Assembly (NCBI RefSeq): GCF_030272615.1 | Contig: NC_081411.1 | Coordinates: 187,127,449-187,191,448, forward strand | DNA: 64,000 nucleotides | Source: Cryptomeria japonica | Taxonomy: Eukaryota > Streptophyta > Pinopsida > Cupressales > Cupressaceae | Reading direction: 5' to 3' | Shown: one piece after another, positions 9,614 through 20,760 of the stretch | Position numbering within the stretch: the first letter of the stretch is position 1 | Layout of the letters: each line of letters opens with the position of its first letter | The notes under the pieces: generated by a model | Told to the model about the DNA's origin: nothing | Seen by the model: only the letters and a program-made list of their open reading frames with translations | The model's database searches: none | Translations under genes and position numbers: made by a program

Positions 9614-10654
9614 CTATGTTACTCGGGGGCACGTCCATGGGCTAAAATCCCCCATCCCCATATTGGGGACGTTTCGGGGACTTTGGGACGGCCAGGGAAC
9701 GCCATCCCCAAAATCGCAAAATCTATGGGAAACGTCCCAAAAACTTGGGGATGGCAGTGATTCTTAAAGGGGACGCCCCCCCCATCCTTAATATGATTGG
9801 GGATGTCTATGATGTGCCCTAACCGTCACGGGGATGGCCAGCCATCCCCTTTTTCCCAGCACATTTAAAAACATAAGAAATACTCAAATGTTAATTTTTT
9901 TTTTTAAAAATTTTATTATAGGTCTGTAAAACTGAATTTTCACTAATATGATGGGTAAACATGTCTGAATCACTTCCAAAAGCACTTAGTAATAATGAGC
10001 AGCAGCCTGGCAATAAATTTCACAAACACTTAGAACTCAGTAGTGCGTAAAAAAGTGGTTGCAGGTCTGCAATGTTGGACTTTTCACTGATATGAAAGGT
10101 AAACAGGTCTGAATCATAGCCAAAAGCACTAAGAAATATGAATAACAGCTTGGTAATGAATTTCGCAAACACCCAAAACTTTGTAGTGCATAAAGAAGTG
10201 GTTGTAGGTCATAAATGTAATAGAATACTATCAAAATATCCTCCAACCAGAAAGAAACAATGAACTACATGCAAACAAGTGCTGGCATATTGACAATGAA
10301 TTTTCAATTATGAATGCATATTGAGTATTGACAATGAATTCTGAATTACAAATGCATATTGAGTTTTGACAATGAATTTTGAACACAAATGTGGTATGTT
10401 AAGGTTCTATAATGTACATATACCTGCTTTATCCATGTTTTCATATGAATATGATGTATATATACATGCTTTATCTATTTTTAATATGAACATTTAAAAT
10501 TTCCTTATATATTTTAAATTTTCCTTATATTTTATATAGCTGTCTCGTTTGCCGTCCCCCTGCCGTCCCCAAAATTGGCAAAAAAATTTGCCATCCCGGA
10601 AACTCGTCCCGCTGTCCCCTGCCATCCCTGTCCCGGAAACTAGGGGTTACATAG
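9614..10654. mobile_element. Non-autonomous hAT-like DNA transposon with 8-bp target duplication
   Basis: The 8-bp repeat CTTTTGAT occurs at 9606-9613 and 10655-10662 and encloses 1041 bp. The ends are imperfect inverted repeats, CTATGTTACTC on the left and CTATGTAACCC read inward from the right. Both subterminal zones carry G/C-rich repeats (CATCCCC, CGTCCCC, GGGGACG), while the middle is A/T-rich and non-coding. An 8-bp duplication with short inverted ends is typical of the hAT superfamily. No transposase is encoded inside, so movement would depend on an enzyme in trans. The assignment to hAT rests on duplication length, not on a sequence match. Confidence 0.75.
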
Positions 10655-10942
10655 CTTTTGATTTGTGATATTTTACCTTTTATTTAATATTTTGTACTAA
10701 TTGTCTTTTTTAGTACCTGAGATAGTTTTACAATGAAAATTTCATAGTTAATCTAGTATGTATTTTGTCTATATTTTCCAATGTTTCAATGTTGTGTGAA
10801 GTGATCTCCTTAAAAGCCTTGTATATTTCAAATTCATCCATGCAGATAGATAGGATGATAGGAATGAGTAAAGTTGGGTTGGAAATTAAAATAAATGATA
10901 ATCTATGTACTTATCATCTATTTTGAATGTTGTTCCATGTAG

Positions 10943-11011
10943 GAAGTCAATATTGAGGAGGAAGTCGATGTAATCATTTCTGAGTGGATGGGGTACATGC
11001 TCCTTTATGAG
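10943..11011 (+). CDS. PRMT6: PRMT6-like arginine methyltransferase, internal exon (23 codons)
   Basis: Encodes EVNIEEEVDVIISEWMGYML followed by LYE. The SEWMGYMLLYE core is the double-E loop region of type I protein arginine N-methyltransferases, in which the two glutamates bind the substrate guanidinium group. The exon is bounded by an AG acceptor (CATGTAG) and a GT donor (GTGAAAT) and has length 69, so both boundaries are phase 0. It joins in frame to the next exon. PRMT6 is the best guess from the wording around the loop. No other upstream exon is visible in the window, where this exon is preceded by repeats. It may be a functional exon of a gene with very long introns or a pseudogene fragment. 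Confidence 0.8.
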
Positions 11012-11274
11012 GTGAAATATTGTTTGTTGTTCTACTCTCCTAGGAGAATTGTTCTAAATATAATCAAACGATAGGATCTCAGGTGTAATTTGTTGATGAA
11101 TTTAGCTTTATCTCTGATCCTGGTTGCCTGTTCTGTGACATGACTAAATACATTGTTTTGTAACTTGTTTCACTTGTTGGATCTAATTTTATGATTGGAG
11201 ATCTCATACTAGGTTGGTAATATGGTCCTATATTATCATTTCCTAACGTGGTTATTATCTACATTTGTATGCAG

Positions 11275-11352
11275 AGCATGCTCTCTAGTGTAATTATTGC
11301 AAGAGACCGCTGGCTTAAATCTGGAGGGCTAATTCTTCCTTCTCATGCAACG
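11275..11352 (+). CDS. PRMT6: PRMT6-like arginine methyltransferase, next internal exon (26 codons)
   Basis: Encodes SMLSSVIIARDRWLKSGGLI followed by LPSHAT, the continuation of the PRMT fold after the double-E loop (family pattern YESML..V..ARD.WL..GG...P..A). It is bounded by TATGCAG and GTATGCT splice sites, has 78 nt and is phase 0 at both ends. Joining it to the exon at 10943-11011 gives the exact family sequence across the junction (LLYE then SML). The next exon, expected to begin LYMAP or similar, is not in the following sequence that I can find. The 263-bp intron between the two exons is A/T-rich and of normal size. Confidence 0.82.
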
Positions 11353-12165
11353 GTATGCTGAGTTATATAACTTCAGGTTTCAGTGTTGTGCATTGCCTTA
11401 CAATTTTGGCATCAAACAAACTAAATGCATTCAAATCATTGAAATGATGTTAACCATTCTTAACTACTGGACATGCTCGCTAGGTTCAGTTGAACATACA
11501 AACACAACTGCAGCTCAAATAAAGTTTCTTCTGCCTAAACATGTATTTGATAGCTAATGAAGTGTGACATTTGTGTTTCTCATGAGAGACATGAACATTT
11601 GAGTTTTACTTTTTTTCTTGCTTCTTACCTATCATGCTGTTTCCTTCCACTTAAAATAGATTTTTAACTTTTCTAGAAGGTTATTCTTAGCTGTGAACGT
11701 GTACTTTATCCATTTTACTTAAATTGAAATTTTAGATACACATAATGCTATGTCAGACCAGGAAACTGGACTGCAATGAAATTAAAAAAATGTCTTTACA
11801 GAAAATTAAAAATTGTCTGAGTTGAAAGTACTCTTCAGTTCAGCTAGCTAGACTTTTCAAATTCCTACAACTGAGTTTTAATAATAATAAAATATTAGTG
11901 TTACATTCTAACACCTAGGATTAATAGTTACATCAAATTAAATTTGGTGTTGATGTGTTTGTTTAACTTTTATGTCATTTCTTGCCATTTTGATTGCAGA
12001 AGTGTTATTGTCAACCATGAGAGGTGTTGATGTAAGCCTTTGCTCTCCTGAGGTTTTTTCATATCTATGCCTTCTTTTTGGCGAAAGTTTTTTCAATAGT
12101 ATGTGCTTTCTTTTTAGGGCATACCTTCTGAACAAGCATTGCTTTTTGTTTGTCAAGTGAGCTGT
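11353..12165 (+). other. A/T-rich, intron-like sequence
   Basis: Follows the second PRMT exon donor site. It holds splice-like signals (TTGATTGCAG near 12000, TGATGTAAGC near 12030, TTTTTAGG near 12117), but the short open pieces between them do not match the expected continuation of the methyltransferase. I see no supported gene. Confidence 0.4.
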
Positions 12166-13267
12166 CTACTTTGTATTTGTTCTAATAGTTCCAGTTGCAA
12201 CTATTGGTTTACAACCTAGTGGAAGATTAACCAAATCCCATGTGGTGTGTTTCCAAAGAGCACCATACACATTCAGTAAAGTCCCTACCAAATATTTTAA
12301 TAAACTTGTAAATTTTCTAATTTCTTACTCCAAAACAATTCATCAAACAGTTGGCAGAAAATTGAACCACTCAATATTTCTGAATTTAGTGCTTAGAAAC
12401 AGCTGCAACTATCTTTTATTATCATGTGCATATTCACAAACATTTGCAGGCATTGAACAATTCATAGACATTTTAACAAATAGTTGTGATTCATCAACCT
12501 TTCATTGACAATTTCAGAAACAATCGGCCAAGACAAGCTCTCCTGGTATTTAATGTCAAGAGACAAGAGTGGAAACAACTATTATGTTATACGTTAAAAA
12601 GCCATGCAATAGACAGCTAACATTTTATGCACATTTCATGACAACACCATGCATTTGTCAAATGCTCATATTCACATTCGAAAATCACCAGACTCACAAG
12701 TAGCACCTTCAAAGGGTGATTATACAACTAGAAAGATGTTGATTCCTCCTTTAGACAACGAGTACTATAGCAGCCTTCAAAAATATAAAATTCTTCAATA
12801 TTTCTGGACAAAAATCAGATTAGAGAAATCTCCTTTAATCCTTCCAATCAATGCAGTACAATGGTGAACCCTAGATGAATTCAGCTGATGAAAACTCATT
12901 GAGTTTCTGTCTGCTAGATTGATTGCCAAAAGGGTTTTTGTTCTTTGGCTGAAGAATGAACCTTGTTAAATATCTGCAATAAGCTAGGGTTTGATAAAAT
13001 TTTTCATTTGTTTTTCCAAAAGTGACTTTTTAATTTAACTTTACATTTAAAGCCTAAAAAGTAAGTCACATTTAAATTGAATTGTCCAACTTAAGAAAAT
13101 TTTAAATAATTAATTAAATGCAAGTCTACTGAAAAATGACTCTATTTTGATAGCTTAATTTAATTATTTAATTAATTATTCTCTTATCATATCTCTATCA
13201 GCTTACAGGAATTAAAATAGGCTAAGGGACTCTACTAATTGCTTACACCTGCAAAGGGGACATTACA
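12166..13267 (-). mobile_element. Probable LTR remnant on the minus strand
   Basis: The right end is GGGGACATTACA at 13256-13267, so read on the minus strand it starts TGTAATGTCCCC. The same terminus occurs at 25063 (also minus) and, as an LTR 3' end next to a primer site, at 36138. The body is A/T-rich and non-coding. The left end and any target duplication were not found, so the extent is a guess. Confidence 0.4.
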
Positions 13268-14022
13268 CATTCTACATTACTTTCCTCCACACTTAAGTTT
13301 TTTTTGCTTGTTTGAGGACGGTTTAAATCAACTATTAGATTTATTTCACTGTAACAATCCCATTTATCTTCCTTGTTAGAGTGTTTCTGTTGTTTGGTTT
13401 TATAATAACTTCTTTCTTTATTCTTGCTAAACTTATCAGGCCTAATATCTTCTATTGTTCGGGTTTCCCATTTTAGAAGCTTTTGTGACGCTCCAGGTTG
13501 ATCTATTGGTGCCTCAATATCTTGATTTGAAGCTCCATCGTGTTCAAATTGTCTGTGACATAATCTGATCCTTGTTTTCTTCTGATGAAGGTTGCAAATT
13601 TTGCTATGGGTTATTTTTATTTACAGAAATTTGAGGTGAAGATTCCAAAACTTTTTCCAAGATGGTTATTCTCTACATCGATATATTTTGTACTAGTGTA
13701 CACTACTTTTCAGGCATCTTTGAATGTCTTGTTAAAGTTTCTCTGTCAGGTTTGTAGCATACCAAGCATATTGAGAAATATGCAAAGAATTACATTTAGT
13801 CAATGTAAATTAAAACTGTATATCTATGTGGATGAGTAAAGGAACATACACTATGCCATGTTTGTTTCATCTCTTTTAAGTGGCCATTGGTAACCAAAAT
13901 TACAATAATAATGTCATAAAGTGCATGTTTGCACTTGTATGTAGTTTGTTAAGTAGCTAGTTGTAGGTTATTAGTAAGATTGTTGAACTTCCATTAATGA
14001 GGTGGCTGTAGTAGAAAGTTTC
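13268..14022. other. Unassigned A/T-rich sequence
   Basis: No supported gene. An 84-codon open frame near 13585-13839 has no family resemblance that I can see. Confidence 0.3.
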
Positions 14023-14092
14023 TTATATATATATATATGTGTGTGTATGTATGTTTGTATGTATGTATGTTCTTAAATATATATATAATGCA
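14023..14092. repeat. Microsatellite (TA, TG, TATG)
   Basis: A run of TA dinucleotides passes into TG and TATG/TTTG repeats and back to TA. Confidence 0.85.
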
Positions 14093-14208
14093 TCACTATC
14101 TCCATGAGCACACAAATTCTTCAAATTTCATTTCTTAGGTTTTTAGCAACATTGATATTATAACTATATCTCATCGAGGAAGCCCAATAAGTTGGGTACA
14201 ACACCAAT

Positions 14209-14544
14209 TGTAGGAAATTTGAAGGAGGTTGGAAAGAGAGGAGGTCAAAACGCATGAGATTGAAAAAATCTTTGAAGGAAATTAAATTTCACCATAGTCT
14301 ATATCTCCAATTCATGGCCATGCACGATAATTCCATGATTGATGAAATGTAGTTCCAATTTAAAAGTTCATGGTTCCGTTATTTATTAATGAGTCGGAAC
14401 GAATTACATATAGACGATTTACAATACAATGTTTTTAAATGAAACAATCGTTATCTGAGACCAAACTTAGAAACTATCTAAGAAAACTAAATACAACTAA
14501 ATAAAAACTAAATGACAATTAAACAATAATTATATACTCTAATA
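14209..14544 (-). repeat. Putative 3' LTR of the minus-strand copia element
   Basis: It lies directly after the polypurine tract AAGGGAGGG (minus strand, 14553-14545). It starts TATTAG, a one-base change from the usual TGTTAG, and ends TTTCCTACA at 14209. Its length of 336 bp is normal for a copia LTR. The matching 5' LTR is not in the window, so the outer end is provisional. Confidence 0.5.
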
Positions 14545-15506
14545 CCCTCCCTTAATGGTGATTGTACCAACTACACCAAGTTGCCCCCTAAATTTTACAA
14601 ACTTGATCGGGCTTAGATACTTGGTGAGAATGTCTGCAGTCTGGTCCATAGTTGGAACATAGTGCAAGATCACAATTCCATCTTCAACAAGTTGGCCAAT
14701 GAAATGACAATGAAGCTCAACATGTTTGGTGCCCCGATGGAAGACTGGATTCTTGGCAAGTTTTAACACCCCTTGATTGTCACAGTACAAGGGTGAAGGC
14801 CCTACTTGAGACATTTTCATGTCAAAAACATCCTTTGAAGCCAAACTGCCTCACATGCTGTCTTTATAGTTCTCCGATACTCTGCTTATATCAAGAAAAG
14901 AGCTATTGCCTGTTGCTTCTTACTAGTTCATGTGACTGCACTTGTACCAAGACTGAAGACATACCCAAAGGTAGACTTCCTGTCGTTAACAAAACTTAGC
15001 CAATTTGAGTCTGTAAAACCAATCAGTTGACGATCTTTGCTTTTGTTGTATAGAATGCCAAAGTCAAGTGTCCCTTTCACATATCTCAGTATATGCTTCG
15101 CTGCAACCCAATGTTTTGCTTTTGGGGTTGTCATGAAACAAGATATGTAGCTCACAACATAATTGAGATCAGGTCTAGAGGCTGTAGGATAGATGAGACT
15201 GCCAACTAGTTGCCTGAATGCCAATTCATTCATCACATGTGAATTTGATTTGGCTGATAGTTTCAGCCCTTTCGCCATAGGTGTATATGAAGGTTTGCAA
15301 TCTTGCATCTTGAACTTCTCCAACAAACTCCTCGCATACTTTGACTGAGAGATGAAAATGCTGCCACTTGTCTGCCAAACCTCTACATTGAGACAATAAT
15401 GCAGAAGTCCCAAATCTGTCATATCAAATCCTCCAGTCACGATTTTTGTAGAGTCGACCCAAGAAAATAAAGGACTGTTGTGAACATACGATGCAATGTC
15501 TAACAA
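14545..15506 (-). pseudogene. Ty1/copia pol fragment: end of RT and RNase H
   Basis: Minus-strand reading gives the copia motifs in order: TDLGLLHYCLNVEVWQ, ISQSKYARSLLEKF, FRQLVGSLIYPTASRPDLNY, KAKHWVAAKHILRYVKGT, GFTDSNWL.....RKSTFGYVF (RNase H), then after a frameshift near 14930-14845 LYCDNQGVLKLAKNP, TKHVELHCHFI, LHYVPTMDQTADILTK. The polypurine tract follows. Everything upstream (gag, protease, integrase, most of RT) is missing: homology stops near 15506, where unrelated sequence begins. Confidence 0.88.
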
Positions 15507-15895
15507 ACTCGTGGAACTACACCCAGATCGTGGAAGAAAACGCGAAAAAAATGTCCTTGGTTTTTTTAAAACACGAACCCGCGAGCTTTAAACACCCCCG
15601 CGTGATGAAGAAATCCACAAACTGACATTGAAAAACGACACAATTTGCACGAAAACAGATTTTGTGAAACCGCAAAAATACCGATAAAAAACGTCCAATG
15701 GGATCAAGAAAAAACTTCACAAAATCAGACGAATTTGCAGATGACCCGCCAAAAAACTTTCGATTTTATTGTTTAAAATAAATTAGAGAAAAAAACTTGA
15801 AAAATTGTGGTTTAGCCACAAATTTATTTAACCACTGCATTATTCTTTCACATAATGTGTTTAATGTCAAAATAATAGGTTTGTAGCTTACCCAT
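15507..15895. other. Unassigned sequence between copia and Ty3 remnants
   Basis: Homopolymer-rich, no family resemblance; a 67-codon frame (15517-15720, -) is not supported. Confidence 0.35.
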
Positions 15896-17990
15896 TTTTT
15901 CTATCTAGCATTCAAATCCTTTTGATTAAGGAAGAACTTGAAGCTGTTATGATCTGTTTTCACTACAAACTACCCACAAACCAAGTATTGCATAAATTTG
16001 TCTTTTGCATGCAGGATGGCTAACATCTCTTTGTCATAAATAGAGAAGCTACTCTTCAATTCCTTGAGTTTCCTACTCTCAAATTCTATAGGGTGTATAT
16101 TTTGCATCAACTTTGCTCCAATCTCATCTCCTAAAGCATCACATTCTAAAATGGAAGGAAGTGAAAAATTTAAAATAGCAAAACAAGACATGAACTCATT
16201 ATCTCCTTGAGCTTGTCAAAATTTCTTTGTGCTGAAGTGCTCCATGAGAAGGCTCCATTCATCAAATGCGTCAATGGGGTTGCAAATTTCGAAACCCCTT
16301 CATAAGCCTTCTGTAGTAGCTACAAAGTCCAACAAATCCCCCCAAGTGGGACAAGGTCCTAGGTCTAGGCCAACCCTATATCACATTTGGATGCCTTGGT
16401 GTAGAATGATTGCTGCTCTAGTATGCTAGCCACCTCATTGATGTCATGAAAGAAAACCAAAATAAATTTCCTCAATTGTAAAATAAATCCTTGATTCATG
16501 CATGATTGGAATGTGGCAAGTGCATTATTCAACCCAAATGGCATGACCAAGAAGTCATAATGTCCATAATGACATCTAAAAGCTGTTTTGTGCATAGCCT
16601 CATCTGTAACCCTTATTTGATGATATGCTAATTGCAAGTCAATCTTGGAGAAGTACACCACACCATGAAATTCATCTATCACCACACCAGGAAGCTCATC
16701 TATCAACTCATCGATCTTGGGTATGGACAGTAATTTTTAATTGTCTTCTTGTTGAGGGCTCTATAATCAATTCAGATCCTCATAGTACCATCTTTTTTCT
16801 TGTTTAACACTAGGGAAGTAGCAAATGGGATAGAGCTAGGCTCTATTTGCCTTCTTAATATCGTATCTTCTAGGATGACGATAAGGAGTAGTGATGATGG
16901 GTTTTGCTCCTTCCTTTAAGCTCACTTACATATTCAAAGCCCCTTTTTGGTGGTAAACCTAGAGGAATTTCTCTTAATACCTTCCTATGTGTATCCAAGA
17001 TGGATTGAATGTCAACGTGATAAGACCTCTCATCGTTGGATGGACTTGTATTTGCAATTAAACACTTTACTGCCCAAGATACTTGTTCTCTACAAAAATC
17101 CCTCTATACTCTTAGCTTAAACAACCATGGGGCCTCGATTGGATAGGCCACTATTGAACTTGAATTTCATCTCCATAGTCTAATAATTTTGAGTGTATTC
17201 ATCAAGTGAGTGTAACCATTACACTCCCAACACTAAATCCATCTCACCAATGCGAATCACATAGAAGTCATCTTCCATCTTTTGCCCTCCTAGAGTCAAC
17301 TACACCTGTTGAATTCTTTGATTGCATGGAATAATGAATCCTTCAACCATTGTAACATTCAACCCCTCAAAATTTCTGTTCTCAAACCCAACTTAGTCAC
17401 CAAACCAATGAAGTTGTGGGTTGTTCCCACTTTCAATCAAAACCGTCACTTTGCAAACTTGTAAAATTCCCCTAATTCTAAGAGGGTGGTGTCTAGGTGC
17501 TTCAGAATGTTCTGTAAGTGTGCCCCTTGAAGTATCTCCTTGTATCTTCTCCTCGTGCTCAATCTCACCCATCAGAATCTCAAGCTTGGAGTCCTCAAGC
17601 TCTAAATCCTCATCGGATACTACTGCCTCAATGTAATGTACCTATCCGTTTTCCAAGCATATATGTTCAGGATCCCATGGCTTTCTACATGTGAAACATA
17701 ACTTCTTTCTTCCAAGCACATTCGTAGACTCCTCTATCTTGCTTGGCATCGGGAGGTAATGCCTTGGGTTGGAAAACATACTTGTGCAAAGGTCTCCTAT
17801 TTTGTTGTGATGGTAGGACTTATTCTTGATTGTATTATCCTCCAAACTCAAGGTCCTCTGAATAGCATCCTACATAGATGCAAGCTCAAAAGCCCTAACC
17901 AAGCCTCAAAGTGACTTATATAGTCCCTCAATAAACAAGAACATAAGTGTCCTCGTTGTAATATTTGACACCTATTGATGGGTGTTTTCT
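15896..17990 (-). pseudogene. Decayed Ty3/gypsy gag-pol remnant
   Basis: Minus strand, 5' to 3': end of gag near 17990-17850 (LFIEGLYKSL), zinc-knuckle-like CFTCRKPWDPEHIC at about 17705-17660, the end of the protease region near 17270-17225 (EDDFYVIRIGEMDLVLGV), RT at 16706-16400 (YFSKIDLQLAYHQIRV, TAFRCHYGHYDFLVMPFGLN) with FHDI where the catalytic FDD should be, and RNase H from 16190 to about 15896 (LECDALGDEIGA, YDKEMLAILHA, KTDHNSFKFF). Integrase is absent. Many stops and frameshifts. The wording is close to the chromodomain Ty3 element at 25.4-32.6 kb. Confidence 0.82.
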
Positions 17991-18639
17991 GACCACACCA
18001 ACATAGAATAAAGTTTCCAAAGGACACTCTATCCTTACTCGAGCAAAATCCCGTGTATGCTAAGATTGCGAAGATCATACAAGTGACTCCAAGGTTCCTA
18101 TTGTGAACGTGCGACTTTATGATGGATATGAGCTCATTTGGCTTGATGTATGTTGGTAATCCAAAGGGGACTTACGTGAGGCTAACGATCTTTTAAGGAG
18201 ACTTAAACAAATTTAGGCTTAAAGGAAATATGCGAATGATTTGGCAATGACAAGTGCTTTTGAAACGTTTTCAATGAAATATGCAGAAAGTAAATGAGAA
18301 CAGGGGTTTGAGATACTCTATTCTAATTCTGAAGAACTCAAAAGACGATGGTTCAGGTGAAATTGACCACACTTTGTTTCGCCAACCTAGACAACCACGC
18401 AAAGGAGGTGCAATTTTCAAAGGTTGTGCCAAGAATTTTCACACCATCAAGGAGAACAATGCACATTCGATGATCGAAGTTAAACATCCACATAAAAGGC
18501 TCAGACGAACCTTACATTGCAAGTAGAAATCATCTATTTGCAAAAGGTATGAGCAAATGATTTCACCATAAAACAATATTATCCATCTCGTTCATCTAAT
18601 TGCTTGAAAACAAATCTAATCTACTCGAGGAGGGGAAAC
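17991..18639. other. Unassigned sequence, possible tail of the T element copy e
   Basis: Continues downstream (minus strand) of the TATA-containing tail of the T copy. No coding support and no clear element boundary. Confidence 0.3.
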
Positions 18640-18762
18640 CATGCAAACTTTAAAACAACACAAGTAATCACCAAAATTCAATGAGTTACTCTTATTATCT
18701 TGACAGTTTATTGCAACAATTTCACACAAATTCTCCCTCTTGTTACAAATGAAGGGGCAAAC

Positions 18763-18774
18763 CCCTTTTATAGA
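18763..18774 (-). promoter_or_regulatory. TATA-like box in the 3' tail of T copy e
   Basis: CTATAAAAGGGG on the minus strand, about 150 bp after the ORF stop, followed by TTTGTAACAAG and GCAATAAACTG, which resemble a transcript start and polyadenylation region of an LTR. It is the counterpart of the box at 3204-3216. Confidence 0.5.
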
Positions 18775-18925
18775 CCCCCAAAAATGAAATGGACGACCAA
18801 GATCAAATTGGCACCAAGGGCTAAGATTTCACCATGCAAACCCTAATTAGGGTTTGACCAAAATGACCCATGTGGTGCCAAGTACTGGGCCTAGTAATTA
18901 ATAAGGCATCACACCCACTATGCAT

Positions 18926-19340
18926 TTAATAGGCCACTCTAATGGCAAATGCAATGAACTGAGCCATGACGGTTTCAAGTTTGCCCACAGAGACACTTGG
19001 CACAGTCTCGAGCTTATACTCCAAAATAGCTATGCCCTCTTCACACTTGTAGAAAATATTCTCCCATCCTGCCATTGCCTCTTGAGTTCTATGCATGATG
19101 CCTAAGAATACGGAAACATTTTCCAGGTTGTCCTCAGAGAAGGATTCCATGAAAAAAGATTTCTTCCAGCTTGTTTCTTCAAACCTCAAAAGGATATAAT
19201 TTTAATCAAAACACCAGAAAGGAAGGGAATAATCTACAAAATCATGTTTTGTACAGCCCATTTCAAATCTGATTACACTAGCTGGATGGAAATTAGGGGG
19301 ATATCTGCAACAACGCACAGAAAATTCACTAATCAGAACC
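18926..19340 (-). pseudogene. C-terminal remnant of the T-element large ORF
   Basis: The minus-strand frame ending at 18926 reads GWENIFYKCEEGIAILEYKL then ETVPSVSVGKLETVMAQFIA. It aligns with the C-terminus of the copy at 44.9-45.1 kb (EWENTLDVCSDSLDVIDLHQ, DTLPSISMEELDSVLAREES). An AG site (TTGTTGCAG) lies near 19311. The rest of the ORF is missing. Confidence 0.6.
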
Positions 19341-19689
19341 TAACGAACTCAGAAATTCGAATTCTTCTTCAAAAATGTTGCATATGTGCTCTCCTTGATA
19401 GCACTCAGATTTTTTTTCCTTGATTAGGTTCGCAATCTCCTTAGCAACTTTCAGATTTCCTTCTTTGAAATTCGCAGTCCTAAATCTGCTCTGCAAATGG
19501 AATTTATTTTGTTTGAATTGAATGATTGATTTGCTTGTTTGATCTCTCATATATAAGCATTTCAATGTAGGGTTGTGCCTCTTTGCATTAGGCCGACTCA
19601 GAAAATGTTTTAAATTTGTTTTGAATTTCAATTACCTCTTAGAGAGGTTGGCCAATTCTTATTTGCAAAAGTCATTTTGATCTAATTAT

Positions 19690-20760
19690 GATATAAATAT
19701 CCCAACCGTGGTGGACTTTTGAAATGTTTTGCACAATGCAAGTCAGACTTTTGAAATGTTTTGCAATGATGCAAGTCAGACTTTTTGATTGTTTTGCGCA
19801 AGGCGGAGTTTGTTACAGTTTTGCACAAATGCAATTCAGAGTTTGGTTCAGTTTTACATTATTTCATGATGTCGAACCTCTTGAATGATTTGCACTTGTC
19901 TACCTCTTAAGGGCGAAGTTGTTGAATATTTTGCACAATGAATGTAATTGGGTCTTTTGAAGGTTTTGTACGATGCTCATTGCTGATCAGAGTTTTTGAC
20001 AACTTTGCATTCTTATCAATCAAAGATCGGACTTTCAATCATTCTTGCAATGTGTAAAGTCGGAGTTCTTGAATGTTTTGCACAAGGAGGATCAGAGTTT
20101 GAATTGAATGTGCAATGATCAAACACTATGCTAGGTCGGACTTAGACAAATCTTGCAATATGCCAAGTCAGAGTTTGATGTGACTGAGCAATATTTGGAT
20201 CAGACTTTTAGCAAGTTGTGTATTCTTAGGTCTGAGTTTTAAACATTTTTGCAACATGGTAGGCCCGAGCTTTGAGAAGTTTTACACTCTGTGCAAGTCG
20301 GACTTTGCTCAAGTTTGACATATTCCTAACAAGGTCAAAGTTTGATGCAAATTCAACATTCTTCTCCCTTGGGCAAAGTTTGTAGCTTTTTTGCAATATG
20401 CCAAGTCGGAGTTTAACAAAGATTCACATTCTCCCCTTTCCCTTTGGTGGGCTTTATGACAATATTGCATTTGAAGGTTGAAGTTTATGACCATTTCGCA
20501 TTCTTCATCCCAGCTAGGTTTGAGTTTGCAGGATCAATGTTTCAATCATTCCAGCACTTTACCAAGGCGGAGTTTGCTATTCTTTCATCAGCAAGGGCAA
20601 GATTTAAGAGATTAATTGTGTTTTGCCCCTATGACTATGGTGAAGTTGGGATGAGCTTTGTATTTTTGACCCCTTTAAGCGGCAAACTCCTATTTTGCTC
20701 AACACTTAGACAAAAGTGCACTGCAACTTTAATGCTTTCAACCACTTATGTAGTTTGACC
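19690..20760. repeat. Degenerate tandem array in the leader of T copy e
   Basis: A motif like AAGTCGGACTTT or AAGTCAGAGTTT, followed by a T-rich TTTTGCACAATGC piece, recurs roughly every 45-65 bp (for example near 19740, 19785, 19990, 20055, 20165, 20295, 20405). The motif is not shared with the leader arrays of the other T copies. Confidence 0.7.

Noticed and set aside
9309-9767. 152-codon open frame on the plus strand
   Set aside because: It begins inside the T-element 5' hairpins and ends inside the hAT-like transposon, so it crosses two element boundaries; no family resemblance.
11990-12150. Possible further PRMT exons after splice-like signals
   Set aside because: The translations do not match the expected continuation (LYMAP-like) in any frame.
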